DNA from: Diplosphaera chodatii
Taxonomy: Eukaryota > Chlorophyta > Trebouxiophyceae > Prasiolales > Stichococcaceae
Direction: 5' to 3'
DNA length: 64,000 bases
NCBI GenBank assembly: GCA_032358165.1
Contig: JAALGY010000017.1
Span: 1,488,001-1,552,000 of the forward strand
A program made the position numbers and the translations under genes. The notes beneath the pieces were generated by a model, which did no database searches, was not told where the DNA came from, and saw only the letters and a program-made list of their open reading frames with translations. Shown here in pieces: positions 13,026-25,261 of this stretch (position 1 is its first letter; every line of letters begins with the position of its first letter).

Positions 13026-15000
13026 ATGCTTTACGCCGACACGAGTTCACAAGAGAACATGCTGATCAGGCTCTGTGCACCTGGTCCGCAGAGTGAGCAG
13101 CCCTTGACTCCAGAGGAGCGCACTCGGCATGCGCTTCAATTGGCAGAGCAGGCGCTAGCTGAGGCGCAGGAGATGTCGGAGCACGTACAGCAGCTGCCAA
13201 GCGCACGTACTGTATCGACGGTACACAACCTGCACGGTCGGGGATATGCATGCCGCCGGATCTGCAGGGTTGGGATAGGACACCGGAGTGCAATGGTCCC
13301 AGAGTCAAATCATGTGGGTGTTGGTTTGTGCAGGGTCCCAACAGGCTTGTGGTGGCTCTCAAACCGGCAGCATATGTAGCTGCACTTGCGGGCGTGTGGC
13401 TGTCACATGCAGTGGGCCTCGTTGCGCAGGCGCCCACAGCACTGCTTGTTGGCACTGCCATTGGGTGGCGTGGCCTGCGCAAAGGCTCGCTCAATGCCTC
13501 AGGTTTGTGGCAGTGAGGACCATGTGCAAAATGGGTGTCCAGAATCTTGATATGCTAGGCTTGGGCTCGACCCCTAAGATGGCTGCACCCTTAAAGCAGC
13601 AGGCCGCAGGATAACACAGCTGCTTGTCCACCGTGAACAGGTGCATTAGCAGCTGTGCTTGTGGGTGCCGCGACCCTGGGGTCCAGCCTGCGGTGTGGCG
13701 CCACGCTGCTGGCTTTCTTCTTCGCATCCTCATCCCTGACGCGGTACGCAGAAGACAGGAAAGACTTGGACGAGGAGTTTAAGCCTGGCGGCCAGCGCGA
13801 TTGGAAGCAGGTGTCTTGACAGGCTGCCATTGTGGCGAGGATGCACAGGACAGAGAACGACCCTTGCCTTGCAGTCCTAGCAAATCATCGAAGCACTGAC
13901 TGGGCAGTCAATCTGGCCATCCGAAAAGGCGTGATGCTACTGCAGGTTTTCTGCAACGCGCTTGTACCCTCCGGTATTGCGGTGCTGCTGGCATGCCACA
14001 CGGGCGGCAGTGATGTTCTCCTAGGATTGCAGGGCATGAGGGCTGCGACCCAGTGCCTGGGTGCTTACTTGGGTAAACACTGTCAATTTGAACCTTCTGA
14101 CCGTCCACTTCCCAGACCTTCAACACTGGGGTGCACTTTCACACGCTGCCAATGCCTGGCCTTGCGCTCCTGTATGCAGGCTACCTCGCATCATGCTGCG
14201 GAGACACATGGAGCTCTGAAGTAGGCCAGCTTTCAGATGTGGAGCCGCGTCTGATTACCACGGGGCGACCTGTCCGGCCCGGCACCAATGGTGGTACGCA
14301 ACAATGTGCAAGCAAGATGATGTTGCCCTGCCACCTTGATCAGCAGTGCATCCCAAGCGACACTGCACGCTCAAGCCCGAGCAGTAGGGTGTTGCTCGCA
14401 GGTGTCACACCTCTGGGCCTGGGCGCTGGGTTGGCAGGTGGCCTGTTTGTGGGTATCGTCTTTTTCCTCGGCGGCCTGGTCACTCCTTCCACAGCACTCG
14501 GTGGCAGCTCAGTAGTGCAGGCGGCTGCGGCACAGTGGCCGATCATCCCTCTGGGTAAGGCTGCACACCCACAGCTGGGCTGCTGTATGGTCCAGCGCCT
14601 GTCACTGGTGGAAGACACCCCTGGGGACTCGTAGTCCCAGTGCTTATGGGGGACTTGGGACGATGGCCGCAGGGCTGGCAGCCGGCCTGGTGGGGTCGCT
14701 GATCGACAGCGTGCTGGGAGCCACCATTCAATTCACGGGCTTCAACAGAAAGACCGGGAAGCTCACCTCGAAGTACAGCAGCGACATCATGCCAATCAGC
14801 GGCATTCCCCTGCTGTCCAACAATGCGGTGCGGTCAGATGCAGCATGCCATGTGGCAGTGCCGCTGCGTGGAGCTTGAGCGTGCACAGGACGTGCAGACA
14901 GCGTTGACCCCACTTCCGGTGCCAGCAGGTGAATCTGGTGTCGGCAAGCCTGTGCGCGCTGCTGACCTCCCGGGCGGCGTTAGTGATGTGGGCGTGTTGA
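13026..15000 (+). CDS. TMEM19: TMEM19 / DUF92 family membrane protein
   Basis: Multipass membrane protein of the DUF92 family, which includes human TMEM19, plant PGR and the phytyl-phosphate kinase VTE6. Eight exons: 13026-13184, 13334-13502, 13653-13810, 13946-14072, 14180-14293, 14402-14554, 14673-14827, 14929-15000. All phases agree, giving 368 aa (human TMEM19 is 336). Diagnostic family motifs are present: EFKPGGQRDWKQVFCNA, GDTWSSEVG, RPGTNGGVT, QWPIIPLG and the Gly-rich LVGSLIDSVLGATIQ helix. The C-terminus stops soon after LSNNAV, as in TMEM19. The first exon encodes a charged helix (QLAEQALAEAQE) and is the least certain part. PGR-like sequences are closer than VTE6, so kinase activity should not be assumed. 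Confidence 0.88.
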
Positions 15001-16187
15001 CAGGATGGCCCATGGGGGCGTGCCACATACACTGGTCAGCCGGCCTCTGTGCGATCTTTGCACACAGGGTGTGCGCTGTATCAGCTGCGGTCGCCTTTGT
15101 CGTGCTAGCTGAGCGTTGTGGGCCAGATTGGCGGTTGGCCGGTATGAATGTATTGCCAAATCGGGGCAGTGGCCTGCCTTTGCACAACCTTGTGTCGTAC
15201 GTGTCTAACGCGTCTACGACTTCTCTGCAGTTTTGTCTTTTTCGAGCACAATCGCCAGTTCTGCCAATCAACGTCACAGACTTCAAAGAAGCTGAGGCCG
15301 AGGTCGGCGCGTGTTGCGTCACCTGCATTCAGTTGTCACGATCCGCGTAGTACATCGAGCTGGGGACGCGGCGTATCGCAGCGCTCCAAGGAGCAGGCAG
15401 GAAGCTGTTACAGTTGCCCATCGCACACAGGCGCCCGCTGCAGCCGGTGAGCACCCAGGCGTCCGTCAGACGGCCGTCACGTGCCGGCTTTCAGCATGAC
15501 CTGACCATGCCTCAACAGCTGGAATGTCGCGTGCACCACGGTCAACTTTGGCAAACGACCTACCGTGATCAGGCTCGCGTGCCCCACCTTCAAAGCAGAC
15601 AGTGGTGCAGTGCGCTTGCTGACCGTTGCTCAGCGTTGGCACCCGCGGCTTTTAGGCCGCACATTTCGGTGGTAAACAGAACGTGACCTCTGTGCGCAAG
15701 CACTGATGACCACACGTCAGCGGCCGTCCGCCGACGAACACTCCAGACCTGTTCAGCAGTTGCCTGATGTTGTTGGCTTCTGATTTGCTCGGCGGCACAC
15801 GGGGGCCACCTGGCGCCTCCCAACAGAGGGGTTGCCCTGGGACGCTGACGCTGATGACACTGGCTGCGGGGGCTGCGAACCGCCTCGCCTCGGGCCTGTT
15901 GGACTCACGCTAGCTTGAAGCGGGCCGAGGCCGCGGCCCGGCAGATCTCCACTGTTAACAGAAGCTGGGCAAGTAGCTTCCGGTGAACCTGGTAACACAG
16001 CGGCACAGAAAGGTAACGGACGGGCTTCAGCGCCAGCTCCTGCGCTCGCTTTTTCGACAGCGAGCCGCAGGTGTGAACATGCATCAACGGAGTGCCGCCC
16101 TGGTGCTGCAGAATGGGCGACAGTGGCGACTTTTTGGACAAGCCATCGTGAATCGACCACTCCAGCAGCCTCCCGCACAGCAGCCTC
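15001..16187. other. Intergenic region between TMEM19 and the SBP gene
   Basis: About 1.2 kb that should include the TMEM19 3' UTR and the SBP promoter and 5' UTR. Open frames exist on both strands, the longest on the minus strand over 15905-16357, but none has recognisable domains or consistent splice sites. I call nothing here. Confidence 0.5.
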
Positions 16188-19100
16188 ATGGATGACTGGC
16201 CCGGGGGCCGCGGCGACCCGGACTGGGCGCCGCACTCGCCTACCGGCCGGCGGGCCGCGGGGCCGCCCAGTGCTGCAGCGCCGCCCCGCGGCTTCCGCTC
16301 AGTGTCGGCGCCGATGCACCGGCTGGCAGAGCCGCAGCCTGCTGACGAACCCATCATTTGTCAGGTGCGCCGACTTTCTCGGGCAGGGTAGCGCTTGCAT
16401 GCTCGGCCTCTAAACTGGAGTACAGTGGCTTTGCGTGATCCGCTGGCGCCAGGTGAACCGGTATGTGTTTGCTGCACAGATAGGGAATCACGTAGGTTCA
16501 TACGATATACTGCCCACATCTGATCACCAGTAGCTGCCCTACAGGAGCTTGCATGCTTGCCTTGCTGACTCCACACACTGTGTCATTAAGGTGGAGGGAT
16601 GCACCAAGGACATCCGGGAGGAGAAGGAGTACTACCAGCGCTACCGCATCTGCGAGGAGCACCTCAAGCTGGGCTCGCTGCTGAAGGACGGCATCCCCCA
16701 GCGCTTCTGCCAGCAGTGCGGGCGCTTCCACGAGCTGGCGGAGTTTGACGGCGACAAGCGGTGACTGCTCCAAGGCGCCCCCCGTACAATGCTTTCAGAC
16801 CCTGCCTTCCCGCAGCACCATAATCAAGTTGCATGCATGAGCTGTCGCCTTGTGTGGTCAGTGGGCGTGGTGTGCAACATGCGCTTGGGCTGATCCAGGA
16901 GGTAAGAATGCCACGCCCACTATCCACAGGAGCTGCCGGGCGCGGCTCAGCCTGCACAACAACCGCCGGCGAAAGCGCGGCACGGCAGCCGCTGGCGGCG
17001 ATGGCGGCCGCGGCCGGCGGCAGCGCATGCGGCAGCGCAAAGCGCCCAGCCTGCTGCAGGAGCGCCGGGTGCGTGTGAGACATTTGCGCCCTTGCAGCGG
17101 GCACCCGTCGAGGCCTTGCCCCTGTTGACTCTTCAAGCTGCCCGCACCACAGCTTAGTGCAGCATCAGTCAAGGTTTGCGTGTCCACCACCCTGTGCTGC
17201 AATAACAGCGGAACTGGGAGTTGCAGTATTGCCTTACAATGGGCTGTCATAGCGCTGCAGGGTATGCAGGAGGAGGGTGAGGAGCAGCACGGAGGCGGCG
17301 TGATGCCCCGCCTGGTCCCGCAGGACGACGAGCTGCTGGCAGCCGGCGCAGCAGGTGCACCTGGATGCCTTGCCCATACTCCACACGCCGGTAGCTGAAG
17401 GCACTGATTCTGGTGGTATTCTGGTGGACTGCCTGTCAAGTGCAGCACCCTCATGACACTTGCTGCTGCCACAGCGTCAAACCCATGCCAATGCTTATGG
17501 GGTCATCATCTGCCTGTCTCCCGGCTTCTGCTGCAGGCGGCGGATATGGCATGCCACATGGCGGCCTGCGCCGTGCCTCGGAGACGACCCTGCTGGCACG
17601 AGCGCAGAGCATGTCGGAGGCGGCAGGCTTCCAGGCACCGCCAGAGCTCATCAATGCTATGGAGCTGCTGGCTGGCGAGGCGCCCTACCCTGTTTCGGCA
17701 GATCCGTTGACAGGTGAGTCCAGCACTGGGGCTTCTTGCAGTGTGTCTCATCATCATACATGACACCAGCAATGCGCTCATGTGTATGGGGCATTGCAGC
17801 ACGGGAAGAGCCAGCCTGGTGTGGACGGGATGCCAGACTGTGCATTGCTTGTGCTTCAAGCCATGCTGATACCAGGCTTAAGGTCGATGACGCTGATGTC
17901 AAGCTGCAAAGCAAACATGTCCCGAGCATGGTGGAGCATTGCAGTTTATATGTGAGGGAAGGCGAAGAGTCATAATTTCGTACAGCTGCCACATGCTGGT
18001 CGTACCAGCTGGCTCTTGTTCGGCCCCTCTCCCACTGCAGGTGAGTGCACACGATGACACTGGGGCCTTGCCCTATCTGGCCGAGTATCCAACTGTGAAG
18101 CGTCTCTGCTGTGCAGCATCCCGCATGCAGCGCCACCGCAGCATGACGGAGGAGCCGGTGCTGGCGTTTGGCGGCCACGGTGGCGCGGAGGCCGCCCCCC
18201 AGGACCTGCACAAAAGCGCCTCCGACCCAACGCACATCATGCACGGGCTGCACGGCATGGGCAGCCTGACATGGGTGAGACCCCAGCTGCCAGATCGGCA
18301 ATCTACTTGTTTGGAATTGACACCTGCACAGTCAGCTGCATTGTGTTGCCCCAACTCACACCTCTTTGTGTTGGTGTTGCAGGGCGACCTGGCAGCCCTT
18401 GGGCATTCTGGGGTGCCACCTGCAATGCAGTCAGCAATTGAAAGGTGCCTATCTTTGCTCATTGCCAGTAGTCTGTCTCGGTCGTGACTTGCGGGCATGC
18501 TTTCAGTTCGCTTCCTCGGCCTGGAGTCTGTTGGAGGGTGGCTGCCCTACACACTCGAGCATGAAAAACCCCAATGGCGCTGGACACTGCAGTGGCTTCC
18601 GCCTCGAGCCACGGCTGCTGCAGCAGTACGCCAATTTGCAGCAGCAGAGCCCGATGGCCAGTGTGCGCATCCCACCACCGGTGCACGACGGCGGCGGGCT
18701 GTACAACCCCTTCAACGCTGGCCCGCTTGGGCCGCCACCGCCTCGGGATCTGCAGGTGTGCGTCGCACACCCCAAACAGTCTATGTCGCAGCACATGTGT
18801 CAGTGTGCAAGGATGATACGACAAGCGGGTGCAGCGTAGCGGGCTGGCTTGTGCATGTGCTTCTCTATGGCACAACTTCTCACTCATGTTTGCAGGCGAA
18901 GCATCCCAGCCTGCAGCGGGTGTCCGACTCTTCTCTGCCGCTGCGCTTCAACTCCAGTGAGTTGGTGGTGTATGCTGCTGCGTTGTGCTGCTGATCTGCC
19001 TGATGTGCTATGAGCTTTGCGGGTGTGTGGGCTGCCGGTCTCAGGTGACTGAGTCCTCCTCACGCAGGCGAGTCCCTGCACACCACCAGCGCGGACACCA

Positions 19101-21427
19101 TGCAGCGGTGGTCTTCGCACGAGGGCCTCGGCCCCCGCCTCAGCAGCCACTTCTCCACAGATGTGCGCAATGCAGCCTGAACGAGACAGCAATATCCATC
19201 AGCTGTCCCAGCTTTTGCATCATGAGGGGCATTGCCAGTAGGACTCCCAGGTTCAGGCACTGTGGTGTTCAGCGCGTTCACCCTGTGCTGCAGACCATCA
19301 TGCGGAGGATGTCTAGCCAGGAGGCCGGGGCGCTGGGCCGACGGCTGTCGAGCCAGGAGGCAGCCACCGGCGGCGCGAGCGGCCGCCTCAGCATGGACAG
19401 CAGCAGCCTGGGCGGGGCGAGGCACCCCAGGTGTGCACCACAGTGCAAGCAGAAGTGTACATCGGCTTGAAGTGTATCAGATATTCAGATTGCCGCCCGC
19501 ATGTTGTCACATCACCTCAGTCACCTGTATCAGATCAGGATTTCCTGCCGGTGATCCACGTTGACAAGTGGTGTAGAAAAACTGCCTGCATTGACGCATG
19601 CAGCTGATCGATTTGACACGGTCGAGATACAATGTACAGGTATGTGAGAATCTATTGAGCATGAACAGTGATGACACATGCTGCTGCTGCTTGGGCTGCA
19701 GTGGCCTGTCGAATATGTCGTCCTCAAGCGAGGCGCAGCTCGCGCGCGCGATCTCAGGCGGCTCCTGCCTGGAGCACAGGATGGCGCGCCACTCCTCCTC
19801 CGCGGAGGCCTCGCGCCTGGCGCCCCGGCCGCCGGTGCCCCAGTCCGCGGGCGTGCGGCGGGCGTCCCCCGTCGCCCTGGCAGCCCGCATCGCCGCCTCG
19901 GAGCACCAACTGGGTGAGCTGTCACAGCAGCTCCGCACCCTACGGGTGCTGCAAGCTTGCAGCCAGCATGCTTCCCCAGTGTGCATAAGGTGCATCATGG
20001 TCTGAGTGGCAGGGTTCTACCTTTGTGCGTGGTCTGATGTCTGTCATCACCGTGCTTCCTGCTGTGGCAGGTCCCGGCGGCACGGCTATGCCCGATGACA
20101 TCGCCTACGAGGCCGAGGCCGGCCGCCTGCTGCGGCAGCACTCTGCAGGCGCCGCCCAGCACGGCATCATGGGCATGGCCTCGCCACAGGGCCTGCCCAA
20201 CTTCGGCTACATGGGCGGCGGCGGCGCAGCGCTCACCGGCCCAGCTGGTGGCATAGGCAGCTTCAGCATCGGGCATGGGCATGGCGGCATTGGCGGCACA
20301 GGCATTGGTGGTGCGCATCCTGACCAAGTGCTCACGTCCATCTGACTTGCAAGGCAGGGGCATTGCTGCAGGCTGTCCCTGTCGATTATGTGTTTGCTGT
20401 CCGCAATACTGCCCCCAACGGTCAATGGGAGGCAGAACAGGTGTTTCAACTGCCGACAGCAGGCCAAGTTGTACGCATGGGCTAACTCACGGGAGCACCG
20501 CTGCACACCTGCAGGCAGCGGGCTGCCGTACAACCCGTTCAGCACGCGCTCGGACCCGGTGCTGATGCAGCGCAGCCGCACAGCGTACGCGCAGATGGAG
20601 CGTGACTCAGCCGAGACGCACGCGGCTGCAGCGCAGTCGACTATGCTGGCACCTGTGTATGATGACGACGACGAAGAGTATGAGCAGCTTGGTCGTCGCT
20701 CTGCGGCAGGCGGAGGCGGCAGCGAGCCTGGGGTTAGCGACCCGGTAAGCTCCAGGCTGCAAAGTCGTGGTGCCCTTGGGCCCAGCATGTTGCCTTCTGA
20801 CAATCCAGTGTCTGTATCAGCAGTTGTAAGGGGTGCTTGCAGCTTAGAGTCTGGTGGACCAGCTAAATGGTTCTGGAGCCAACCCCTCAGCAGCAACTTC
20901 TGTTGACGTTCAGGGACTGCCGGCAGGAGAGTTCAGCCTGCAGCCATCGGTGGCGAGGCCGGGGCTGGGGAACAGGGAGGCCAGCGTTGGCATGACGACG
21001 CCGCACGCGGGGCAGCGCCACACGCCCCCGGGTGGCGGCTTCACCGTCACCACCGGAATCGACCCTCGCCACCACAGCATCAACCCCCTGCAGGTGGGCT
21101 GCACCAGACTTCTGCGGCTGAAGTCCTCCTGTTGCACCTGCCTGCTTCTGCAGCATTTTCTTTCGCTCGTGCAGCAAGCTTTGCAGCAGGCGCGGCTCGA
21201 AATCGTTGTGAGCAGCTCTTTGGCCTCTTGCAGGACCGACTGCAGGCGCTGGCAGAGTCTGTCACGAGGCGCGCCCAGCTGCAGCACCACGAGGGCGGCA
21301 GAGGCACGCCCCCGGGAATGGACACGTCCCCCAGGACGCCTGTGAGTACCACCGGCCGGCACAGCGCTGACGAGCCGCCGGAGCCGCGGTCGCCCCCCCT
21401 GCAGCATATGCAGCAGCAACCGGCCCC

Positions 21428-21465
<38 letters not shown>

Positions 21466-21497
21466 TGCCGGATGTGTTCCAATGGGGCGGCGCCTAA
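16188..21497 (+). CDS. SBP-box (SQUAMOSA promoter-binding-like) transcription factor
   Basis: Plant/green-algal DNA-binding factor; SBP domains recognise GTAC-core sites, and the Chlamydomonas copper regulator CRR1 is a member. Sixteen exons run 16188-16364, 16591-16760, 16930-17068, then on to 21234-21497; phases all match, giving 852 aa. The SBP domain spans the first three exons, about residues 58-133. All eight zinc ligands are present: CQVEGC, ICEEH, FCQQCGRFHE and RSC, followed by the nuclear-localisation run NNRRRKR. The remaining 700 residues are low-complexity: Ser-rich segments with repeated RRxSSQEA units, a DDDDEEYEQ acidic patch, Gly/His-rich GHGHGG, and a C-terminal polyQ. I see no ankyrin repeats or C-terminal Cys-rich region like those of CRR1, so a copper role is not supported. 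Confidence 0.93.
21430..21463 (+). repeat. CAG run (polyQ) near the SBP C-terminus
   Basis: About eleven CAG codons shortly before the stop of the SBP-box gene. This is a second long CAG tract in a regulatory protein gene of this window. Confidence 0.93.
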
Positions 21498-23161
21498 GAG
21501 TCCAGCATCCACAGCTGCAGGCTTATTCAACGTTGGCGAAACTCGCCGCTTGGCCGCTCTGAGTGTTTTGGAGACTGCCAGCGCGCCAAACCAGGGACCT
21601 TCAGTGCCTGCCGCTGCGTGCGGGAGCCCCGCCGTACTGCGGGGACCCCCCCTTTCATACGTTCGTCAGCGGCAACATTCAAGGAGCGAGAATCTGCAGT
21701 ATTTGATGGAACGGGATCAAGATCTCCGAGTTGATGTGTGCGGTCTATGTGACATGCAATCAGTTGAGCCTGCGGTGCTGGCTTTTGCGCTGGCGGGGTT
21801 GGTGTGCGCACAAGCCATGCGAGGGGCCCTCGCCGCTTGCTTGCGGGCTGCAACCACGCAGCACTTGACGGCAGGCACTGCACATTTGATTGTTTTGCGT
21901 TTCGTTGGGTTTGAAGGCGGAGTTGCGGGTGATCGCACAATCTGGCAGTACTGCGCTGCATTGGCGGCGCCATGTCGCCGCAGTTTTGCTGCCTGTCGAA
22001 GGCTGCACGTTACAGGCGGGTGCGTCGTTCTGCAAACAGCCACAATGACTGGGGAGTGGCTCGTCTGGTGAGGGTGCCAGAATGTATTCATGACTTGCAA
22101 CGTGGAAGCTTTGAAACGTGGATCTAGGACAGAGGATCTCCCGCCCGCCAGCGCACAATGCACCTTCGCAAAGTCAGCGGCTTCGAGCACACATGATTCT
22201 TTACAGTAAGATCTGCAGCTCATGCGGTTTCTGACCAGCGAAACAGCCTGACCAGCATCAGGCAGAATTTGCCGGCTTCGGCATACCGATCGATGTTACA
22301 GGGTGCCAGCCGGCTGTCTGCCGATGCGCAACTTCACTTCACTTCACTGCACAGCCACTACCGCGAGTTGCGAGCTAACGCGCATCATCAGCAACAAAAC
22401 CATCATATCCTTGCATGCTTTGTGGGGTCTTCTCATGATGACAGTCGACTGCACACACACGCTTGTTGTGCAGTCCTGCAGGCGTGTGACGCATCGGTGA
22501 ATTCATGGCGCCTTCGGACAGGAGGTGCGCCCAACCTGTACAACAAGAGTCAGCCAACTTTAGCAGTCCTAGTCCCCTCAACTGGCTCAACATCGAAGAG
22601 GCGTGGCCGTCGACACTACACCGTCATTTCGCACCCCTTGCTCGGGATCTCGAAATTACACCCTGCGTGTGCTCTCCCTCACAGACAACAACGTCAATCG
22701 GGCCAGCCCACAGCGTGTGCTAGGACCGTCGATGGAAACATATCGTCACTGGTGAGCCCAGAACTCAGGTCGTCAATTCTTTCTGTGACTTGTCCCGTGG
22801 CCCTTGTGACAACGCGTTCTCCCGATTGATGCGTGTGAGCTGGCTGAAAGTGGAGCTGCCGGTTCTGGCTCCCACTGGCTTCTCTTGAAATCGGTTCAGG
22901 CGCTGATGTCGGGCGCAAGAGCTGCCACAGCTTTGCACCCACCCTTGCCGCTGCTGCCACCTAAGCCACCTGCGCCGACGCTGCAGGCTGAGCTGCTGCT
23001 CCGCAGGGCAGCGATCCTGCAGCTCCTTATTGAGGCTGATCGAGCAGCATGGTGCGACAGCACAACTTGCCAGCATAGTATGTCATGACTTTGGGCGCTG
23101 AACCACTGGGTTTCCTGCCAGTGCCCCCTGACATGATGAACGCCCGGCACATGAGTGCAGG
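21498..23161. other. Region without a supported gene
   Basis: Downstream of the SBP gene. Several overlapping open frames on both strands, for example 21472-22071 (+) and 21717-22223 (-), lack domains and splice-consistent partners. Upstream exons of the membrane-protein gene that follows may lie near 22900-23090, where a Pro/Leu-rich frame reads PPLPLLPPKPPAP, but I cannot join it. Confidence 0.4.
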
Positions 23162-25261
23162 GTGCTGTGGACTCTGGTACGGGCCAGCAGATTCAGCATC
23201 GCATCGTTGCAGCACATACACTCAGCCCCTTTGCAGCTGGCCCCCGGAGATCACAGCAGCGCTCCCAGCAACTCAGCAGCAGTGCCTGAGCATCTCCAGG
23301 AGCACCCCGTCAATGATGCTGGCAGTCCGCAACGACTGCATGGTATTGGAGGGTCGCCGCCTGCTGCAGGCAAGCTCACCCTGCACACGGACACGACAGA
23401 TGCAGCAGCGCAGGGGCGACCGGAGGCGCTGCAGCATGCAGCAGAGCAGGCAGAGCCGCTGGCAGACGATCGCAGCTCAATCGCAATGCAGCCTCCTGGC
23501 AGCGCCGCTGCCCATGGCGCCACGAGTGCAGGGGATGACGACAGCACCCCACTGCGCAGACGCAGCAACCGGATCGCAGCTCGGCACGGCCGAAGAAAAG
23601 CTGACACAGGCGTAGACCGGGACGCACGGGGTGCAGCCGACCCCTCACATGAGGTCGCAGCAAAGGCGTCGCTTCACCACAGCTCTGGGCCGCCGCAGCA
23701 ACCGCCACAGCAACTATCAGATGCATACAGCACTGCGGCGCTGCGCTTGGCATATGCGATGTCAGTGCTGCTGTTTCTGGCGCTTTTCCTGCCGGTAGTT
23801 GCACCGCAAGCCTCCAAACAGGTCAGCAAGGTACATGCACCGTGTCCCAAACTCATCCACTGCTGTGATGTGGTGCCACTCCTTACTGTTATCCTGGCTG
23901 GTGCGCCAGCGTGGCATTTCACAGCGCAATTTGTGTAGGAAGGCATCACTCCCAGCATGGCTCAACGTCCGAATTTCCCTGCAGATGCTGTTTGCAGCCG
24001 TGCTGGGGTCAATGACATTGGCGGTGGCAATTGCGCCGGTGCTCAAGAAGCCCGCTGCCCGGCTGAACCCGAGGTTCACGGCGGCTGAATGGGAGGCCAG
24101 CTTCCTGTTCCATGACAGCAGTGCGTCACATTGCGGCTTGAAAGCAACCTGCCATCCTGGCAGCTTGTCATGTCCGCGCTTAACAATGCACAAGTGCAGC
24201 GTGTCATGAAGCACGCCCACGACTGGTGTATGGAAAGTGTACTAGGGGGGCGCCAGCTGGCAGACGTCATGGCCAGCATCACGGCATGTGCATCCTGCAC
24301 CATTCGCCTATACCGCGCGCTGCTGGGCGACTGTTCAGGAAGTTTGGCGCAGGCAGCGCCCGTCATTGCGTACTTTGCACTTCAAGCTGTGCCGCTTGTG
24401 CTCATTTGCAGCAGCAGGTGATCACAGCCGTCTGGCTGCAAGCATCTGGCTGGCTCTTCTTCGCCTTCGTGCTGCGGCTGCAGTGCTGCAGTGACAGACC
24501 ATGCTGTTGTCATCAGCGGACAGCGCCTCAACTGTGCCACATGTCTACCATGCAGCCTGTGGTATGTGCGCCACCGGGAGGCCGTTCTGACGGCTGTGCG
24601 CATGTGCACTGCGGTAAGCTTTGTAGACTGCCGGCTTGTTGGGATGCACAACATATGCATGATTGTTACCCTCAGATATGAAGCGTTGCTGTATGCACAG
24701 GCTATTGCTGCGGGATGGAGCAGTGGGGCCCTATCACCGTGCCGGACCCCGAATGACGACCTCAGCCTGACGATTGTAGTGGCCCTGGCTGTTCACCATG
24801 CGCTGTCCTTCCAGGTACCTGACCTGCCGCGTTGTCATATAGCACGTTCAAAGATCCTGGAAGTGGGAGCACGGAATTGGTGTACAGACTTAGGATGCCA
24901 TGTATCTACGCAGGTACGGTTTGATAAGCACATGCTGCTGGTGGCGCTGGCGGAGGCGCCAACACAGCTACTGCGGCTGCTAGTTGGCCGGCGGCTGAGT
25001 GGCGTGTGGGTGCTGGTCTGGGCAGTGGCCCTCGTGGCGGCGCCGGCGGCAGCTGTGTGGGTGTCTGAGCAGACGGCACGACGGCACTTCGCCATCGCGC
25101 AGCGTATGGGGCAGCCGGGTGTGGCAGCGCCGACGCCGCCTCCCGACACCTTCTTCCGCCTGCCCGACCTGCATGCGGCCGACTCAGCGGCCGTGCTCGC
25201 CAAGATGGCAGGCGCCGAAGCGTCAGCTTATGCGGAGCCGCCCCGGCTGAGGCTCAACTAA
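23162..25261 (+). CDS. Multipass membrane protein of unknown function
   Basis: I do not recognise the family. The first clear exon is open to 23821: about 200 residues of hydrophilic Ser/Ala/His-rich sequence with a basic patch (RRRSNRIAARHGRRK), then a hydrophobic segment (AMSVLLFLALFLPVVAP). Next come 23985-24120 (second segment, FAAVLGSMTLAVAIAPVL), about 24412-24482 (ASGWLFFAFVLRL), 24556-24613, 24701-24814 and 24914-25261. The last exon has another hydrophobic segment (VWVLVWAVALVAAP) and a hydrophilic tail ending at a stop. Five or six membrane spans are likely. The exon between 24120 and 24412 is unresolved because two frames there both look plausible, and the true start lies upstream of the first exon. 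Confidence 0.6.

Noticed and set aside
13026..15000. VTE6 phytyl-phosphate kinase
   Set aside because: Same DUF92 family, but the motifs follow TMEM19/PGR more closely and no clear plastid transit peptide is seen.
16188..21497. Copper regulator CRR1 as the identity of the SBP gene
   Set aside because: The SBP domain matches the class, but ankyrin repeats and the C-terminal Cys-rich region expected for CRR1 are absent.
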